A stretch of 64,000 bases of DNA from Actinoalloteichus hoggarensis (GCF_002234535.1 NZ_CP022521.1:1674001-1738000), one strand, 5' to 3'; positions 29,700-42,447 are shown, counted from the first letter of the stretch. The notes: a model not told the origin generated them from the sequence alone. A program made the numbers and translations.

Positions 29700-30608
29700 T
29701 CAGCGGAGGCGGCTCGCGACGAAGGCGAGTGCGGGCGGGACGGAGGCGTCGAAGAAGGCGCGGGTGTGGCCGCCGGGGGACAGCTCCGCGACCTCCGGCC
29801 GAGCCTGCTCGATGAACTGGCGGGCGCCCTCGATGAAGGCGTCCTCGGTGCCGCACCAGATGCCCACCGGGACGTCGCCGAGGGCGGGGATGTTGCGCAG
29901 CGGGTCCATGCTCGCCCAGTCGGCCTCGTCATGGAAGGCGTTGCGCTTGCTCATCTCCTCCCAGGTGAGGATCAACGCAGGCGCGATGGCGCCGACCGCA
30001 CGCAGCGGCCTGCCCTGTTCACGGCGACGACGTGCGTACAGCAGTGCTCCGAAGCCGCCCATCGAGGTGCCCACCGCGGCTTCGGGCATGCCCAGTCCGC
30101 GTGCCGCCGCCCAGACGGGGACCTCGCGCAGCAGCATTCCCATCGAGTCGTCACCCTTGGTGTGCTCGTGCCAGTAGTCGTCGCCGCCGTCCACGGCCAG
30201 CACGGCGAACGGGGTGGCACCCTCCGAGACGAGGGTGTCCAGGGTGTCGGGCATCGGTGCGGCGGTGACCTCCTCGGAATTGCCCGTCCTGCCGTGCAGC
30301 ATCAGGCAGACCGGGAGCCTGCGGCCGTAGGAGCCGGCGGGGACGAGGGTGACCAGGCCGACGTTCCGGCCACGTGCCTCCGACCACACCTGTTCCCGTC
30401 GGATCACCGCGCGAGACGTGCCCCCGCTGAGCAGCTCACCGAGTGACATGCCGCCGGTGAGGCCGGTGGCATGGTGCGCGGTGCCCTGCGTCAACGCGGT
30501 GCCGGCGGCCGCCGCGACCGCCCCCAGACCCGCCAGGCCTGCGGCCATGGTCAGGAAACGGCGTCTTCCCGGATCGCGCGCCGAGTCGACGATGGGATCA
30601 GGTGCCAT
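29700..30608 (-). CDS. Tat-exported esterase (esterase D/antigen-85-like fold)
   Basis: 302 residues. The N-terminus has a twin-arginine signal (GRRRFLTMAAGLAGLG) with a hydrophobic stretch to about residue 40. The mature protein is an alpha/beta hydrolase with PVCLMLHGRTGN (oxyanion loop), the nucleophile in VGTSMGGFGALLYA, an Asp in CGTEDAFIEG and His in GGHTRAFFDASV. This is the putative esterase family (PF00756-like). The substrate is unknown; it acts outside the membrane. ATG at 30608 follows GGAGG. Confidence 0.87.
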   Translation of the reverse strand: MAPDPIVDSARDPGRRRFLTMAAGLAGLGAVAAAAGTALTQGTAHHATGLTGGMSLGELLSGGTSRAVIRREQVWSEARGRNVGLVTLVPAGSYGRRLPVCLMLHGRTGNSEEVTAAPMPDTLDTLVSEGATPFAVLAVDGGDDYWHEHTKGDDSMGMLLREVPVWAAARGLGMPEAAVGTSMGGFGALLYARRRREQGRPLRAVGAIAPALILTWEEMSKRNAFHDEADWASMDPLRNIPALGDVPVGIWCGTEDAFIEGARQFIEQARPEVAELSPGGHTRAFFDASVPPALAFVASRLR

Positions 30609-30769
30609 GGAAGGGCCTCCTCGACGTCTGGACCTGAAAGCGGTTCAGACCCACCGTCGTCGAGCCGTGTCGGGTCGGCCACCGCTGCTCCCGCTCGGGC
30701 GAGTGACGTCAGAGGGAATTCACCTGGAGGAGGGCGTGGCGGGCGGCTTCGTGCGGGCGGGCGCGGTCG

Positions 30770-31618
30770 TCAGGCGTGCTCCGCCGTCTCGGCCTCGGTC
30801 GACACCCGTTCCTGACCGGTGTAGACGTTCATCGAGTCGCCTCGCAGGAAGCCGATCAACGTCATGCCCTGTTCCTCGGCGAGGTCGACCGCCAGGGAGG
30901 AGGGCGCGGACACGGCGGCGAGTATCGGTAATCCCGCCATCGCCGCCTTCTGCACGAGTTCGAACGATGCTCGACCCGACACCATGAGTACACAGCCCGT
31001 GAGCGGCACGCGATCCTGGAGCAGGGCCCAGCCCAGCACCTTGTCCACGGCATTGTGCCTGCCGACGTCCTCCCGAGCGGCGAGCAGCGTGCCGTCCCGG
31101 GTGAAGAGTCCGGCGGCGTGCAGACCGCCGGTGGCGTCGAAGACCCGTTGCGCCTCGCGCAGCGCGAGTGGCAGCCGGGTCAGGGTCTCGACGGAGATCC
31201 GTCCTTCGTCGGCCGCCGGGGGAAACCGGGTGCTCAGCCGCACCGCGTCGAGCGCGGCCTTGCCGCAGACGCCGCAGGAGGAAGTGGTGTAGAAGTTCCG
31301 CTCGACCCCCGTCTCCGGGGGCGCCACTCCGTCGGCGAGTGCGATGTCCAGGACGTTGTAGGTGTTGCGACCCTCGTCGTCCACGCCGTCGCAGTAGCGT
31401 GCGATGGAGACGTCCCGGCGGCCGGCGATGACGCCCTCGGTGAGCAGGAAGCCGTGGGCCAGCTCGACGTCGTTGCCGGGGGTGCGCATCGTCACGGCGA
31501 TCGGACGGCCGTTCACCCGCGTCTCCAGCGGCTCCTCGGCCGCCAACGAGTCCGGTCGGGTGCGGGCACCCGCCGGGGTGACCCGGAGCACCTTCCTGCG
31601 CACCGTCACTCGTCCCAT
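30770..31618 (-). CDS. fdhD: Formate dehydrogenase accessory sulfurtransferase FdhD
   Basis: 282 residues. FdhD passes sulfur from a cysteine desulfurase to the molybdenum cofactor of formate dehydrogenases. The key motif [12 protein letters not shown] has Cys115 and Cys118. [24 protein letters not shown] and [15 protein letters not shown] are family hallmarks. ATG at 31618 follows GGAGG. It is separated only by the transporter genes from a YdeP/FdhF-type oxidoreductase, its likely client. Confidence 0.94.
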   Translation of the reverse strand: MGRVTVRRKVLRVTPAGARTRPDSLAAEEPLETRVNGRPIAVTMRTPGNDVELAHGFLLTEGVIAGRRDVSIARYCDGVDDEGRNTYNVLDIALADGVAPPETGVERNFYTTSSCGVCGKAALDAVRLSTRFPPAADEGRISVETLTRLPLALREAQRVFDATGGLHAAGLFTRDGTLLAAREDVGRHNAVDKVLGWALLQDRVPLTGCVLMVSGRASFELVQKAAMAGLPILAAVSAPSSLAVDLAEEQGMTLIGFLRGDSMNVYTGQERVSTEAETAEHA

Positions 31619-32054
31619 CCGCGTGCCTCCGGTCGTCGTCTGCTCGGGCACGTCACCGGGCCCGGATCGACGGTACTCCGCGCCGCCGGACTCGGGTCGG
31701 CGCCGTCGGCTCCGGCCGGGCGCGGCTCGCGGCGCGGGCCGCGCGAGTCTCGGCCCATTCGCATGGCCCTCGAAAGGACCCTCTTCGGCGCGCTCGGTGT
31801 CGATCATGTGGTCTCGGAACGGGTCGCAGCGTGTCGTTCGCGCTGATCTGCGGGTGTCGTCGGTCGGGGTCGGCCCGCTCTCGACATCGCCATGTAGCTG
31901 GTAGAGGAGCGCCTTGGGACATCGACCCGATGCCGCCGCGAAGTCTCGCCGGCCGCCGCGAATGAATCCAGTGGCGGAGATGCTCGTCACGACGACTCAC
32001 CCGAGGTAGCGTCCGTTCACCCGTTCCGGTGTCTGTCGCGTGCTAGGAGTGGCG
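31619..32054. other. Divergent promoter region, no gene
   Basis: 436 nt between fdhD (minus) and the OFA transporter (plus). No supported coding frame; TAGGAG at 32044-32049 is the ribosome-binding site of the transporter. Confidence 0.5.
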
Positions 32055-33434
32055 ATGTCTTCAGGTCTGCTCGATCGCTCGAGGATCGTCGCGTCGCCCG
32101 GCTGGAGCCGCTGGCTCGTGCCGCCGGCGGCGTTATCCGTACACCTGGCCATCGGACAGGCCTACGCATGGAGTGTGTTCAAACCCCCGCTGGAATCCGC
32201 GATGGGCCTCTCGGGCACTCAGAGCGCGCTGCCGTTTCAGCTGGGCATCGTCATGCTCGGGCTCTCCGCGGCCTTCGGTGGCACCCTCGTCGAGCGCAAC
32301 GGCCCCCGATGGGCGATGTTCGTCTCGCTGGTCTGCTTCTCCACCGGCTTCCTCGTCGCCGCGCTGGGCGTGGTGACCGGACAGTTCTGGCTCGTCGTGC
32401 TCGGGTACGGAGGCATCGGCGGGATCGGCCTGGGCATCGGCTACATCTCGCCGGTGTCCACGCTCATCAAGTGGTTCCCCGACCGACCGGGCATGGCCAC
32501 CGGCATCGCCATCATGGGCTTCGGCGGCGGTGCGTTGATCGCCGCGCCGTGGTCGTCGTGGATGCTCGGCAGCTTCGGCGTCGACTCGGCGGGCATCGCC
32601 ACGACGCTCGCGGTCCACGGCGTCGCCTACGCCGCCTTCATGTCCCTGGGTGTGCTGTTGATCCGGGTTCCGGCAGCCGACTGGCGGCCGCCGAGCCCGC
32701 CCCGGGCCCCCGCCGCGGCACGACGGATGATCACCACCGCGAACGTCTCGGCTCGTAACGCGGTGCGCACACCCCAGTTCTGGTGTCTCTGGATCGTGTT
32801 GTGTCTCAACGTGACGGCGGGCATCGGCATCCTTGAGAAGGCGGCTCCGATGATCGTCGACTTCTTCGCCGACACCGCGACACCGGTCGCGGCGGGCGCC
32901 GCGGCGGGCTTCGTCGCACTGCTGTCCCTCACCAACATGGCAGGCCGCTTCATCTGGTCCTCGACCTCCGACGTGATCGGCCGCAAGAACGTCTACCGCG
33001 TGTACCTCGGCGCGGGCGCCCTGCTCTACCTGGTGATCGCCCTGGCGGGCAGTCTCTCCACCCCGGTCTTCGTGCTCGCCGCGATGGGCATCCTGTCCTT
33101 CTACGGCGGGGGTTTCGCGACCGTCCCGGCCTACCTCAAGGATCTGTTCGGCACCTACCAGGTCGGGGCGATCCACGGCCGCCTCCTGACGGCCTGGTCG
33201 GCGGCGGGCGTGCTGGGGCCGCTGATCGTCAACGCGGTCGCCGACTCACAGGAGGCGGCGGGTCGTACCGGAGCGGACCTCTACACCGTGTCGCTGTTCG
33301 TCATGATCGGCCTGCTCGTGGTCGGCTTCGTCGCCAACGAGCTGATCCGTCCGGTCGACTCTCGGTACCACGAGCCCGTCGAGGCCGTATCCGGTCCGGC
33401 CGCGCCCGCCTCGGAGAAGGGAGCCGCCCGATGA
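32055..33434 (+). CDS. OFA-family MFS transporter (oxalate/formate antiporter-like)
   Basis: 459 residues with about 12 membrane helices. LSVHLAIGQAYAWSVFKPPLE in helix 1 and GYISPVSTLIKWFPDRPGMATG in the central loop are typical of the OFA family, named for the Oxalobacter oxalate:formate exchanger. Family members also carry other monocarboxylates, so the substrate is inferred from the fdhD and FdhF-like neighbours. ATG at 32055 with TAGGAG upstream. It overlaps the small membrane protein gene by ATGA. Confidence 0.88.
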   Translation: MSSGLLDRSRIVASPGWSRWLVPPAALSVHLAIGQAYAWSVFKPPLESAMGLSGTQSALPFQLGIVMLGLSAAFGGTLVERNGPRWAMFVSLVCFSTGFLVAALGVVTGQFWLVVLGYGGIGGIGLGIGYISPVSTLIKWFPDRPGMATGIAIMGFGGGALIAAPWSSWMLGSFGVDSAGIATTLAVHGVAYAAFMSLGVLLIRVPAADWRPPSPPRAPAAARRMITTANVSARNAVRTPQFWCLWIVLCLNVTAGIGILEKAAPMIVDFFADTATPVAAGAAAGFVALLSLTNMAGRFIWSSTSDVIGRKNVYRVYLGAGALLYLVIALAGSLSTPVFVLAAMGILSFYGGGFATVPAYLKDLFGTYQVGAIHGRLLTAWSAAGVLGPLIVNAVADSQEAAGRTGADLYTVSLFVMIGLLVVGFVANELIRPVDSRYHEPVEAVSGPAAPASEKGAAR

Positions 33435-33592
33435 GCGCCCAGGAACCGAGGAGCGCCGAGGAACCGGCCGGGGCGGCCCCCGTCCGGCGGCGGGTCGGGT
33501 TGATGACCTTCGCCTGGCTGTGGGTGGGGCTGCCCTTCGCCTACGGGCTCGCCGAGCTCGTTCGCACCGTGACACGCCTCTTCGTCGGCTGA
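33431..33592 (+). CDS. 53-aa companion membrane protein of the MFS transporter
   Basis: Small protein with a polar, acidic N-terminus (SAQEPRSAEEPAG) and a single membrane helix (about residues 24-46, LMTFAWLWVGLPFAYGLAEL). It begins in a 4-nt overlap with the transporter stop. Tiny genes of this kind behind OFA-family transporters are annotated as MFS transporter small subunit. Its role is unknown to me. Confidence 0.75.
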   Translation: MSAQEPRSAEEPAGAAPVRRRVGLMTFAWLWVGLPFAYGLAELVRTVTRLFVG

Positions 33593-33696
33593 CTTCCCGG
33601 GGGAGCCGGTCGACGGCCGTGTCGGTCGGTCGCGGGGCCGACCGGCGGCGACGGGCTGCCGCCCGGCGGACGGCCGGGGGTGCGCCGCGGCGTCGC

Positions 33697-36012
33697 TCAG
33701 CCCGCGGGCTCGAGCCGGACGACGATCGACTTCGACGTCGGGGTGTTGGACTCCTCCGCCACCGAGTCCAGTGGGACGAGGGGATTCGCCTCCGGGTAGT
33801 AGGCCGCCGCGCACCCGCGTGCCGTCGGATACGCCACGATCCGGAATCCCGCCGCGCGACGCTCCTCCACCCGCGTGCCCACCGGCCACTCGCTGATCAC
33901 GTCGACCAGCTGACCGTCCACCACGCCGAGCCGCTCGCAGTCCGCCGGATTGACGAAGACCACTCGCCGGGCGTTCTTGACGCCACGATAACGGTCGTCG
34001 AGTCCGTAGATCGTGGTGTTGTACTGGTCGTGGCTGCGCAACGTCTGAAGGAGCAGTCTGCCCTCCGGCACCCGCAGCACCTCCAGCCGGTTCGCCGTGA
34101 AGTTCGCCCGCCCCGTCGCCGTCGGGAACGACCGCGAGTCGCGGGGCGGATTCGGCAGGACGAACCCGTCGGGCGCCCGCACCCTCGTGTTGTAGTCCTC
34201 GCAGCCGGGGACGACCCTGGCGATCCGGTCGCGGATCGCGTCGTAGTCCCGCTCGAAGTCCTCCCATGGGATCGGATGCTCGGCACCCAGGACGGCGCGT
34301 GCCAGCCTCGCCACGATCGACACCTCGGAGTGCAGGGTCTCGCTCGCAGGTTCCAGCCTGCCCCGAGAGGCGTGCACGGCCGACATCGAGTCCTCGACGG
34401 TGACGAACTGTTCCCCGGTGTGCTGGACGTCGCGTTCCGTTCGGCCCAGTGTCGGCAGGATGAGCGCCGTCCGTCCGTGCACCACGTGTGAGCGGTTGAG
34501 CTTCGTGGACACCTGCACCGTCAACGCACACGAGCGCAACGCGGCCTCGGTCACCTCGGTGTCCGGGCTCGCGGAGACGAAGTTTCCGCCGAGCGCGAAG
34601 AACACCAGACCGCGGTCGTCGGCCGTCCTGCCCCGCATCGCCTGCAGCGCGGCGACCGTGTCGAAACCGTGCTCGCGAGGCATCGGCAGCTCGAACTCGC
34701 GCTCCAGCGCGTCGAGGAAGGCCTCGGGGGGCTTCTCCCAGATCCCCATGGTCCGGTCGCCCTGCACGTTGGAATGGCCTCGAACGGGGCACACGCCCGC
34801 TCCCGGGCGGCCGATCATGCCCCGCAGCAGCAGCACGTTGACCATCTCGCGGATCGTCGCGACCGAGTGCCGGTGCTGGGTGATGCCCATCGCCCAGCAG
34901 ACGATCGTCCGCTTCGAGGCGATGAGCATCCTGGCCACCGTCTCGATCTGGCTCCTGGCCAGCCCCGTCGCCTCCTCCACCTGAGCCCAGTCCAGGGCGT
35001 GCACGTGGGCGGCGTACTCGGCGAAGCCGTGGCTGTGCTCCCGGATGAAGTCGCCGTCCAGCACCGTGCCGGGCGCCTCCTCCTCCGCCGCGAGCAGCAG
35101 ATGGCCGAGTGCCTGGAAGAGGGCGAGGTCGCCGCCGAGCCGGATCTGGCAGAACTCGTCGGTGAGGTCGGTGCCCCTGCCGAGCACGCCGCGCACCTTC
35201 TGCGGATTCTTGAAGCGGAGCAGCCCGGCCTCCGGCAGCGGGTTCACCGCGACGATCTTCGCGCCGTTGCCCTTGGCCTTCTCCAACGCCGAGAGCATCC
35301 GAGGGTGATTCGTGCCGGGGTTCTGTCCGACGACGAGCAGCAGGTCCGCGTGATGGACGTCGTCGAGGCTGACCGTGCCCTTGCCGATGCCCAGCGTCTG
35401 GTTCAGCGCCGAGCCCGAGGACTCATGACACATGTTCGAGCAGTCCGGCAGGTTGTTCGTGCCGAAGGACCGCACGAACAGCTGGTACAGGAAGGCGGCC
35501 TCGTTGCTCGTGCGGCCGGAGGTGTAGAACACCGCCTGATCCGGCGAGTCCAGCTCGCCGAGTTCGGCCGCGATCAGCTCGAACGATTCCGCCCAGGAGA
35601 TGGGCTCGTAGTGTGTCGCACCCGGCCTCAGCACCATCGGGTGTGTCAGCCTGCCTTGACTGCCCAGCCAGTAGTCGGTGCGCTCGGAGAGTTCGGCGAC
35701 GGAGTGCTCGGCGAAGAACGTCTCGTCGACACGCCTGCGGGTCGCCTCCTCCGCGACGGCCTTCGCTCCGTTCTCACAGAATTCGGCGACGCTGCGATGG
35801 CCCTGGCCCTCCGGCCAGGCGCAGCCCGGACAGTCGAAGCCCTTGCGTTGATTGAGCAGCCGCAGCGTCTTGACGGTGCGCCCCGCACCCATCTGCTCCA
35901 TGCCCCTGCCCAGTGAGACCAGCACGCCGGGGATGCCCGCCGCCCACTCCTTCGGCGTGGAGACGGCCAGCTCCGATTCGTCGATGTCCTGCCGAGGCGC
36001 CTCGCGAGTCAT
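33697..36012 (-). CDS. FdhF/YdeP-family molybdopterin oxidoreductase
   Basis: 771 residues, a bis-MGD molybdoenzyme of the YdeP-like formate dehydrogenase group. An N-terminal Cys-rich segment (FDCPGCAWP, Cys61 and Cys64, with Cys79 in AEFCENG) is the candidate Fe-S site. LLVVGQNPGTNHPRML and RGHSNVQGDRTMGIWEKPP are cofactor-binding stretches. The C-terminal domain has SHDQYNTTIYGLDDRYRG. No in-frame TGA suggests selenocysteine. ATG at 36012 is used; a GTG two codons upstream is less well spaced from AGGA. FdhD and the OFA transporter nearby support formate-linked chemistry, not proven. Confidence 0.88.
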   Translation of the reverse strand: MTREAPRQDIDESELAVSTPKEWAAGIPGVLVSLGRGMEQMGAGRTVKTLRLLNQRKGFDCPGCAWPEGQGHRSVAEFCENGAKAVAEEATRRRVDETFFAEHSVAELSERTDYWLGSQGRLTHPMVLRPGATHYEPISWAESFELIAAELGELDSPDQAVFYTSGRTSNEAAFLYQLFVRSFGTNNLPDCSNMCHESSGSALNQTLGIGKGTVSLDDVHHADLLLVVGQNPGTNHPRMLSALEKAKGNGAKIVAVNPLPEAGLLRFKNPQKVRGVLGRGTDLTDEFCQIRLGGDLALFQALGHLLLAAEEEAPGTVLDGDFIREHSHGFAEYAAHVHALDWAQVEEATGLARSQIETVARMLIASKRTIVCWAMGITQHRHSVATIREMVNVLLLRGMIGRPGAGVCPVRGHSNVQGDRTMGIWEKPPEAFLDALEREFELPMPREHGFDTVAALQAMRGRTADDRGLVFFALGGNFVSASPDTEVTEAALRSCALTVQVSTKLNRSHVVHGRTALILPTLGRTERDVQHTGEQFVTVEDSMSAVHASRGRLEPASETLHSEVSIVARLARAVLGAEHPIPWEDFERDYDAIRDRIARVVPGCEDYNTRVRAPDGFVLPNPPRDSRSFPTATGRANFTANRLEVLRVPEGRLLLQTLRSHDQYNTTIYGLDDRYRGVKNARRVVFVNPADCERLGVVDGQLVDVISEWPVGTRVEERRAAGFRIVAYPTARGCAAAYYPEANPLVPLDSVAEESNTPTSKSIVVRLEPAG

Positions 36013-36190
36013 CCTCACATCCTGCGACAAGCAGGACAGGAGAGCCAGAGGTCTCGGCGTCCGTCTCGCCACAGCCGTGCGCGGTGCGGTGCGGCGGCGA
36101 ACGGACGACCCCAGGGCCGTCAGCCGCGCGCTCCTCCGAAGGAGACGGGTCGACCGGGCCCGGCACCCGCGTCGCCGACGAGGCGTCGCG

Positions 36191-37159
36191 TCAGCAGTTG
36201 CCCTCCGTGGGCATCGGCCGAGTGGCGTCGAACATGCCCTGGATCTCAGCCTCGTCGGGCATCGCGTCCACCTCCTGGTCCGTCTCCGCGAAGGCAGGAG
36301 CCAGGAAGCCGCGGTCGGCCAGGTCACAGGCCATCCCGTAGCTGAAGCTCACCAGTTCCTCGGCCCACAGCCCGTGGGAGCTGTCCGCCCACTCCTGCCC
36401 GGTGACATAGGAGAAGTCCTGCTCGATGCGATGGAAGACCACCAGGTCGGTGTTGGAGAGGCCGGGAAGGTCCTCGACGTCCGCGGGAGGCTCGAAGGCG
36501 TAGGCGAACAGGTAGTTCGTGCGCACCAGGATCTCGCCGTCCTCGTCGAGCTCCACCGTCATCTCGCCCTCCACCCTGGGCGGCACCGGGAGAAGCGCGT
36601 CGTCCTCGCCGATCCGGGTGATCCACAGTCCCGTCTCGACGTCGTCCTCGGCGAAGGCCTCCCGCAGGCCTGCCTGGAGATCGGGGGCCAGCAACGAGAG
36701 ATAGCCCTCCGGGTCGTGCTCCGTCAACGAACGGGGGTCCAGCCGGGCGGCGATCACCGCCTCCCGGACCGCCTCCACCGCCGTGGCCACCTCCTCGGCG
36801 TCGTGATCCCCGACGGGCACGGCCTCGGCCTCCACGATTCCCGCCGCACCCTCCGCCCACCCTGCCGCGGCCGTGCGCTCATAAGGTCTGTCCAGGTCGA
36901 CCCGTTGGGCCGGTCGTCTCGAGGGCGTCGGCGGCGCGGACGGGGCCGAGGACGCGGCCGTCTCGTCCCGCTCCGCCGCGGTGGCGGCACGGATGTCGTC
37001 GGGGTCCTCGGCGTTCATCGCGTCCAGGGCCGTCGGGCCGAACAACACGCCCCCGAGCACCGCACCGGCGGCGACCGCCAGTGCGGCGACGATCCGCAGG
37101 CCTCGTCTCCCGCGACCCGACGGCCTGCCCTGCGTGCCCCTGTCCGGCTGCTCGATCAC
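36191..37159 (-). CDS. Membrane-anchored hypothetical protein
   Basis: 322 residues. A basic cytoplasmic start ([14 protein letters not shown]), one helix (about 22-42) and a large, very acidic extracytoplasmic domain. Repeated hydrophobic/acidic strands such as [26 protein letters not shown] suggest a beta-rich fold. It ends in PTEGNC. I recognise no family. The GTG at 37159 has GGGGG upstream. It is divergent from valS, with a nested inverted repeat between them. Confidence 0.65.
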   Translation of the reverse strand: MIEQPDRGTQGRPSGRGRRGLRIVAALAVAAGAVLGGVLFGPTALDAMNAEDPDDIRAATAAERDETAASSAPSAPPTPSRRPAQRVDLDRPYERTAAAGWAEGAAGIVEAEAVPVGDHDAEEVATAVEAVREAVIAARLDPRSLTEHDPEGYLSLLAPDLQAGLREAFAEDDVETGLWITRIGEDDALLPVPPRVEGEMTVELDEDGEILVRTNYLFAYAFEPPADVEDLPGLSNTDLVVFHRIEQDFSYVTGQEWADSSHGLWAEELVSFSYGMACDLADRGFLAPAFAETDQEVDAMPDEAEIQGMFDATRPMPTEGNC

Positions 37160-37173
37160 GGTTCCCCCTTAGA

Positions 37174-37228
37174 GAAGATCAAGCGAATGTCCGCAAGATA
37201 ACAGTCCGGGCGGACGTTCTTGATCTTC
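37174..37228. promoter_or_regulatory. Nested inverted repeat between divergent genes
   Basis: Outer arms GAAGATCAAG (37174-37183) and CTTGATCTTC (37219-37228) are perfect. Inside them, GTCCGC (37189-37194) and GCGGAC (37210-37215) form a second arm pair around a 15-nt AT-rich centre. It lies 15 nt upstream of the hypothetical gene and 117 nt upstream of valS, and may be a double operator or an RNA hairpin. Confidence 0.5.
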
Positions 37229-37331
37229 AAGGGCGGAGCCGGAACGGTCGCTCCGTCACCGAGGAGGCCCACGCGCCGCGGGCGCCCGGCCCGACGCGGA
37301 GGACCGCCTCAGCAGGCTCGACTGCGCTCCG

Positions 37332-37337
37332 TAGACT
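37332..37337 (+). promoter_or_regulatory. -10 element of a probable leaderless valS promoter
   Basis: TAGACT lies 7 nt before the valS GTG, in a TANNNT arrangement for leaderless transcription. No Shine-Dalgarno sequence lies between. Confidence 0.5.
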
Positions 37338-37344
37338 TTTTCGG

Positions 37345-39992
<2,648 letters not shown>

Positions 39993-39996
<4 letters not shown>

Positions 39997-41360
39997 GCAG
40001 CGCGGAGCCGGACGGCCTCCAGCCGTTGCGGGAGGTCGAGGAGGAGCTCGACACTCGCTGGCAGGAGTCGACGGTGGCGCCGTCGCTGGACCGGATCGCC
40101 GTCCTCACCGACCTCCTGGGTTCGCCCCAGCACGCCTATCCCGTCGTGCACGTCGGGGGCACCAACGGCAAGTCGTCCACCGTGCGGATGATCGACGCCC
40201 TGTTCGGGCGGATCGGACTGCGCACGGGGCGGTTCACCAGCCCGCACCTGCAGTCGGTGACCGAACGGATCGCCGTGGACGGCACGCCGATCACGCCGGA
40301 CCGCTATGTCGAGGTCTATCGCGACATCGAGCCCTACGTGTCGATGGTCGACGGGCGCGGCGACATCAGGATGACGAAGTTCGAGGTGCTCGCGGGCATG
40401 GCGTTCGCGGCCTTCGCCGACGCGCCCGTCGAGGCGGCCGTGATCGAGGTCGGTCTCGGCGGCGGCTGGGACGCCACCAACGTCGTCGACGGCCGCGTCA
40501 ACGTGGTGACCCCGATCGCGCTGGACCACGTCGAATACCTCGGCAGCGACATCCTGGGCATCGCCAAGGAGAAGGCGGGCATCATCAAGCCCGACTCGAC
40601 GGCGGTGCTGGCCGCCCAGGCGCCCGAGGTCGCCCGGGTGCTGCTGGAACACTGCATCGAGGTGGGCGCGACCGTGGCGCGGGAGGACTCCGAGTTCGGC
40701 GTCCTGGAGCGGTCGGTCGCCGTCGGCGGTCAGCTGCTGCGCCTGCAGGGCCTCGGCGGGGTCTACGAGGACGTCTTCCTCCCGCTGCACGGCGCTCACC
40801 AGGCGCGGAACGCGGCTGTCGCCCTCGCCTCGGTGGAGGCCTTCTTCGGCGCAGGCCAGGATCGGATGCTCGACATCGAGGTCATCCGGGAGGGCTTCGC
40901 CGCGGTGCGCAGCCCGGGCCGGATCGAGCCGGTCGGGTCGGCGCCGACCGTGCTCGTCGATGCCGCGCACAACCCGCACGGCGCCGCCGCGCTGCGCGCG
41001 GCCATCGCCGCCGAGTTCGCCTTCGACCGGCTGGTCGGCGTCGTGAGCGTCCTCGGCGACAAGGACGCAGCAGGAATCCTCACCGCTCTGGAACCGGTGG
41101 TGGACCACTTCGTCATCACGCAGAACTCGTCGCCGAGGGCGCTGACCGCCGAGGCACTGGGTGAGCTGGCCGTGGACCTGTTCGGCGAGGCGAAGGTGAC
41201 CGTGACCCCGGCACTGGGCGAGGCCCTGGAGACGGCCCTGCGGATGTCCGCGGAGACCGACGACCCCGACGAGCCCGCCGCGGGCCGAGGCGTGGTCGCC
41301 ACCGGCTCCGTGGTGACCGCAGGCGAAGCCCGTGCCTTCTTCGGGAGGAGACCGGAATGA
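39993..41360 (+). CDS. folC: Dihydrofolate/folylpolyglutamate synthase
   Basis: 455-residue ATP-dependent Mur-ligase-like enzyme that adds glutamate to dihydropteroate or folates. The P-loop [10 protein letters not shown] is at 54-63, [15 protein letters not shown] binds folate, and [14 protein letters not shown] and [13 protein letters not shown] complete the pattern. It overlaps both valS (ATGA) and the DUF4233 gene (ATGA), forming a three-gene unit common in actinobacteria. Confidence 0.96.
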
Positions 41361-41917
41361 GCGCAGACGCGATCGGCCCCGATCCGGCAGCGACGGGGCA
41401 CGGGCAGGGCGAGACCGGGAAGGCCGAGGCCGCCGTCGAGATGGACGCGGACCCGGCCGGCGGGCGGCCTTCGGTCGGCCGGGAAGGCACCGAGGACCCC
41501 GCCGCAGAGGACGTCGAACAGCCGGTCGACACGATGCCGACCCCGGCCGTGGACCCGTGGAAGGGGCTGCGCGGCGTGCTGGCGGGCGCGCTGGTGCTGG
41601 AGGCGATCGTCGTCGCCCTCGCGCTGCTGGTCGTCGGCAGGCTGGGTGGCGGTGCGGGCAGCCTCGGCTGGGTCTTCGTCCTCATCCTCGCCGTGCTGCT
41701 CCTGCTCGCAGCAGGCGTCCAGGGCAGGAGCTGGGGACTGACGGCGGCACTGAGCCTGCAGGGCCTGCTGCTGGCCGCCGGACTCGTCGAGCCGTTCCTG
41801 CTGATCCCCGGCGTGCTGTTCGCCCTGGTGTGGGCGGCGCTCGTCTGGTTCAAGACGGACGTCGCCCGCCGGATGGACGAGGGCAGGCTGCCCAGCCAGC
41901 AGCAGCCGCCGGTCTGA
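41357..41917 (+). CDS. DUF4233-type membrane protein
   Basis: 186 residues. The first ~65 are polar, acidic and poorly conserved-looking. Then come about four helices between residues 70 and 165 (RGVLAGALVLEAIVVALALLV, WVFVLILAVLLLLAAGVQG and others) and a short basic tail. The position between folC and ndk matches the DUF4233 gene Rv2446c of M. tuberculosis. Function unknown. Confidence 0.85.
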   Translation: MSADAIGPDPAATGHGQGETGKAEAAVEMDADPAGGRPSVGREGTEDPAAEDVEQPVDTMPTPAVDPWKGLRGVLAGALVLEAIVVALALLVVGRLGGGAGSLGWVFVLILAVLLLLAAGVQGRSWGLTAALSLQGLLLAAGLVEPFLLIPGVLFALVWAALVWFKTDVARRMDEGRLPSQQQPPV

Positions 41918-42026
41918 GGATGATCACCCGGCGAGACGTGACTAGGCTTCGCGACGAATCGGACGGCGGACCCGCCGTCACCCCGCACCGGCCGCCCGGT
42001 CGGTCGACGTCAAGGAGAGAGCGGCA

Positions 42027-42437
42027 GTGAGCGAGCGCACCCTGGTCCTGGTCAAGCCCGACGGCGTGGCACGCGGCCTTGTCGGCGAGGTCGTGTCCCG
42101 CATCGAGCGCAAGGGCCTGCGCCTTGCCGCGCTCGAACTGCGGGTGGTCACGCGGGATCTCGCCGAGCAGCACTACGCCGAGCACGACGGCAAGCCGTTC
42201 TTCGGATCGCTGCTCGACTTCATCACCTCCGGCCCGGTCGTGGCCCTCGTCGTCGAGGGACCGAGGGCGATTCCGGCGTTCCGGCAGCTCGCGGGCGGGA
42301 CCGACCCGGTCGAGAAGGCGACCCCCGGCACGCTGCGCGGCGACTTCGCCCTGGAGACGGAGTCGAACCTGGTGCACGGCTCCGACTCCCCGGAGTCCGC
42401 CGAGCGCGAGATCAAGCTCTGGTTCCCGAACATCTGA
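42027..42437 (+). CDS. ndk: Nucleoside diphosphate kinase
   Basis: 136 residues. It transfers the gamma-phosphate between nucleoside tri- and diphosphates through phospho-His117, in [16 protein letters not shown]. The N-terminus [16 protein letters not shown] is diagnostic. The GTG at 42027 follows AAGGAGAG. Confidence 0.98.
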   Translation: MSERTLVLVKPDGVARGLVGEVVSRIERKGLRLAALELRVVTRDLAEQHYAEHDGKPFFGSLLDFITSGPVVALVVEGPRAIPAFRQLAGGTDPVEKATPGTLRGDFALETESNLVHGSDSPESAEREIKLWFPNI

Positions 42438-42447
42438 TCGCCTTCCC

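Noticed and set aside
33697-36012. Possible selenocysteine in the FdhF-like protein
   Set aside because: No in-frame TGA exists in the gene, and YdeP-type enzymes are not selenoproteins.
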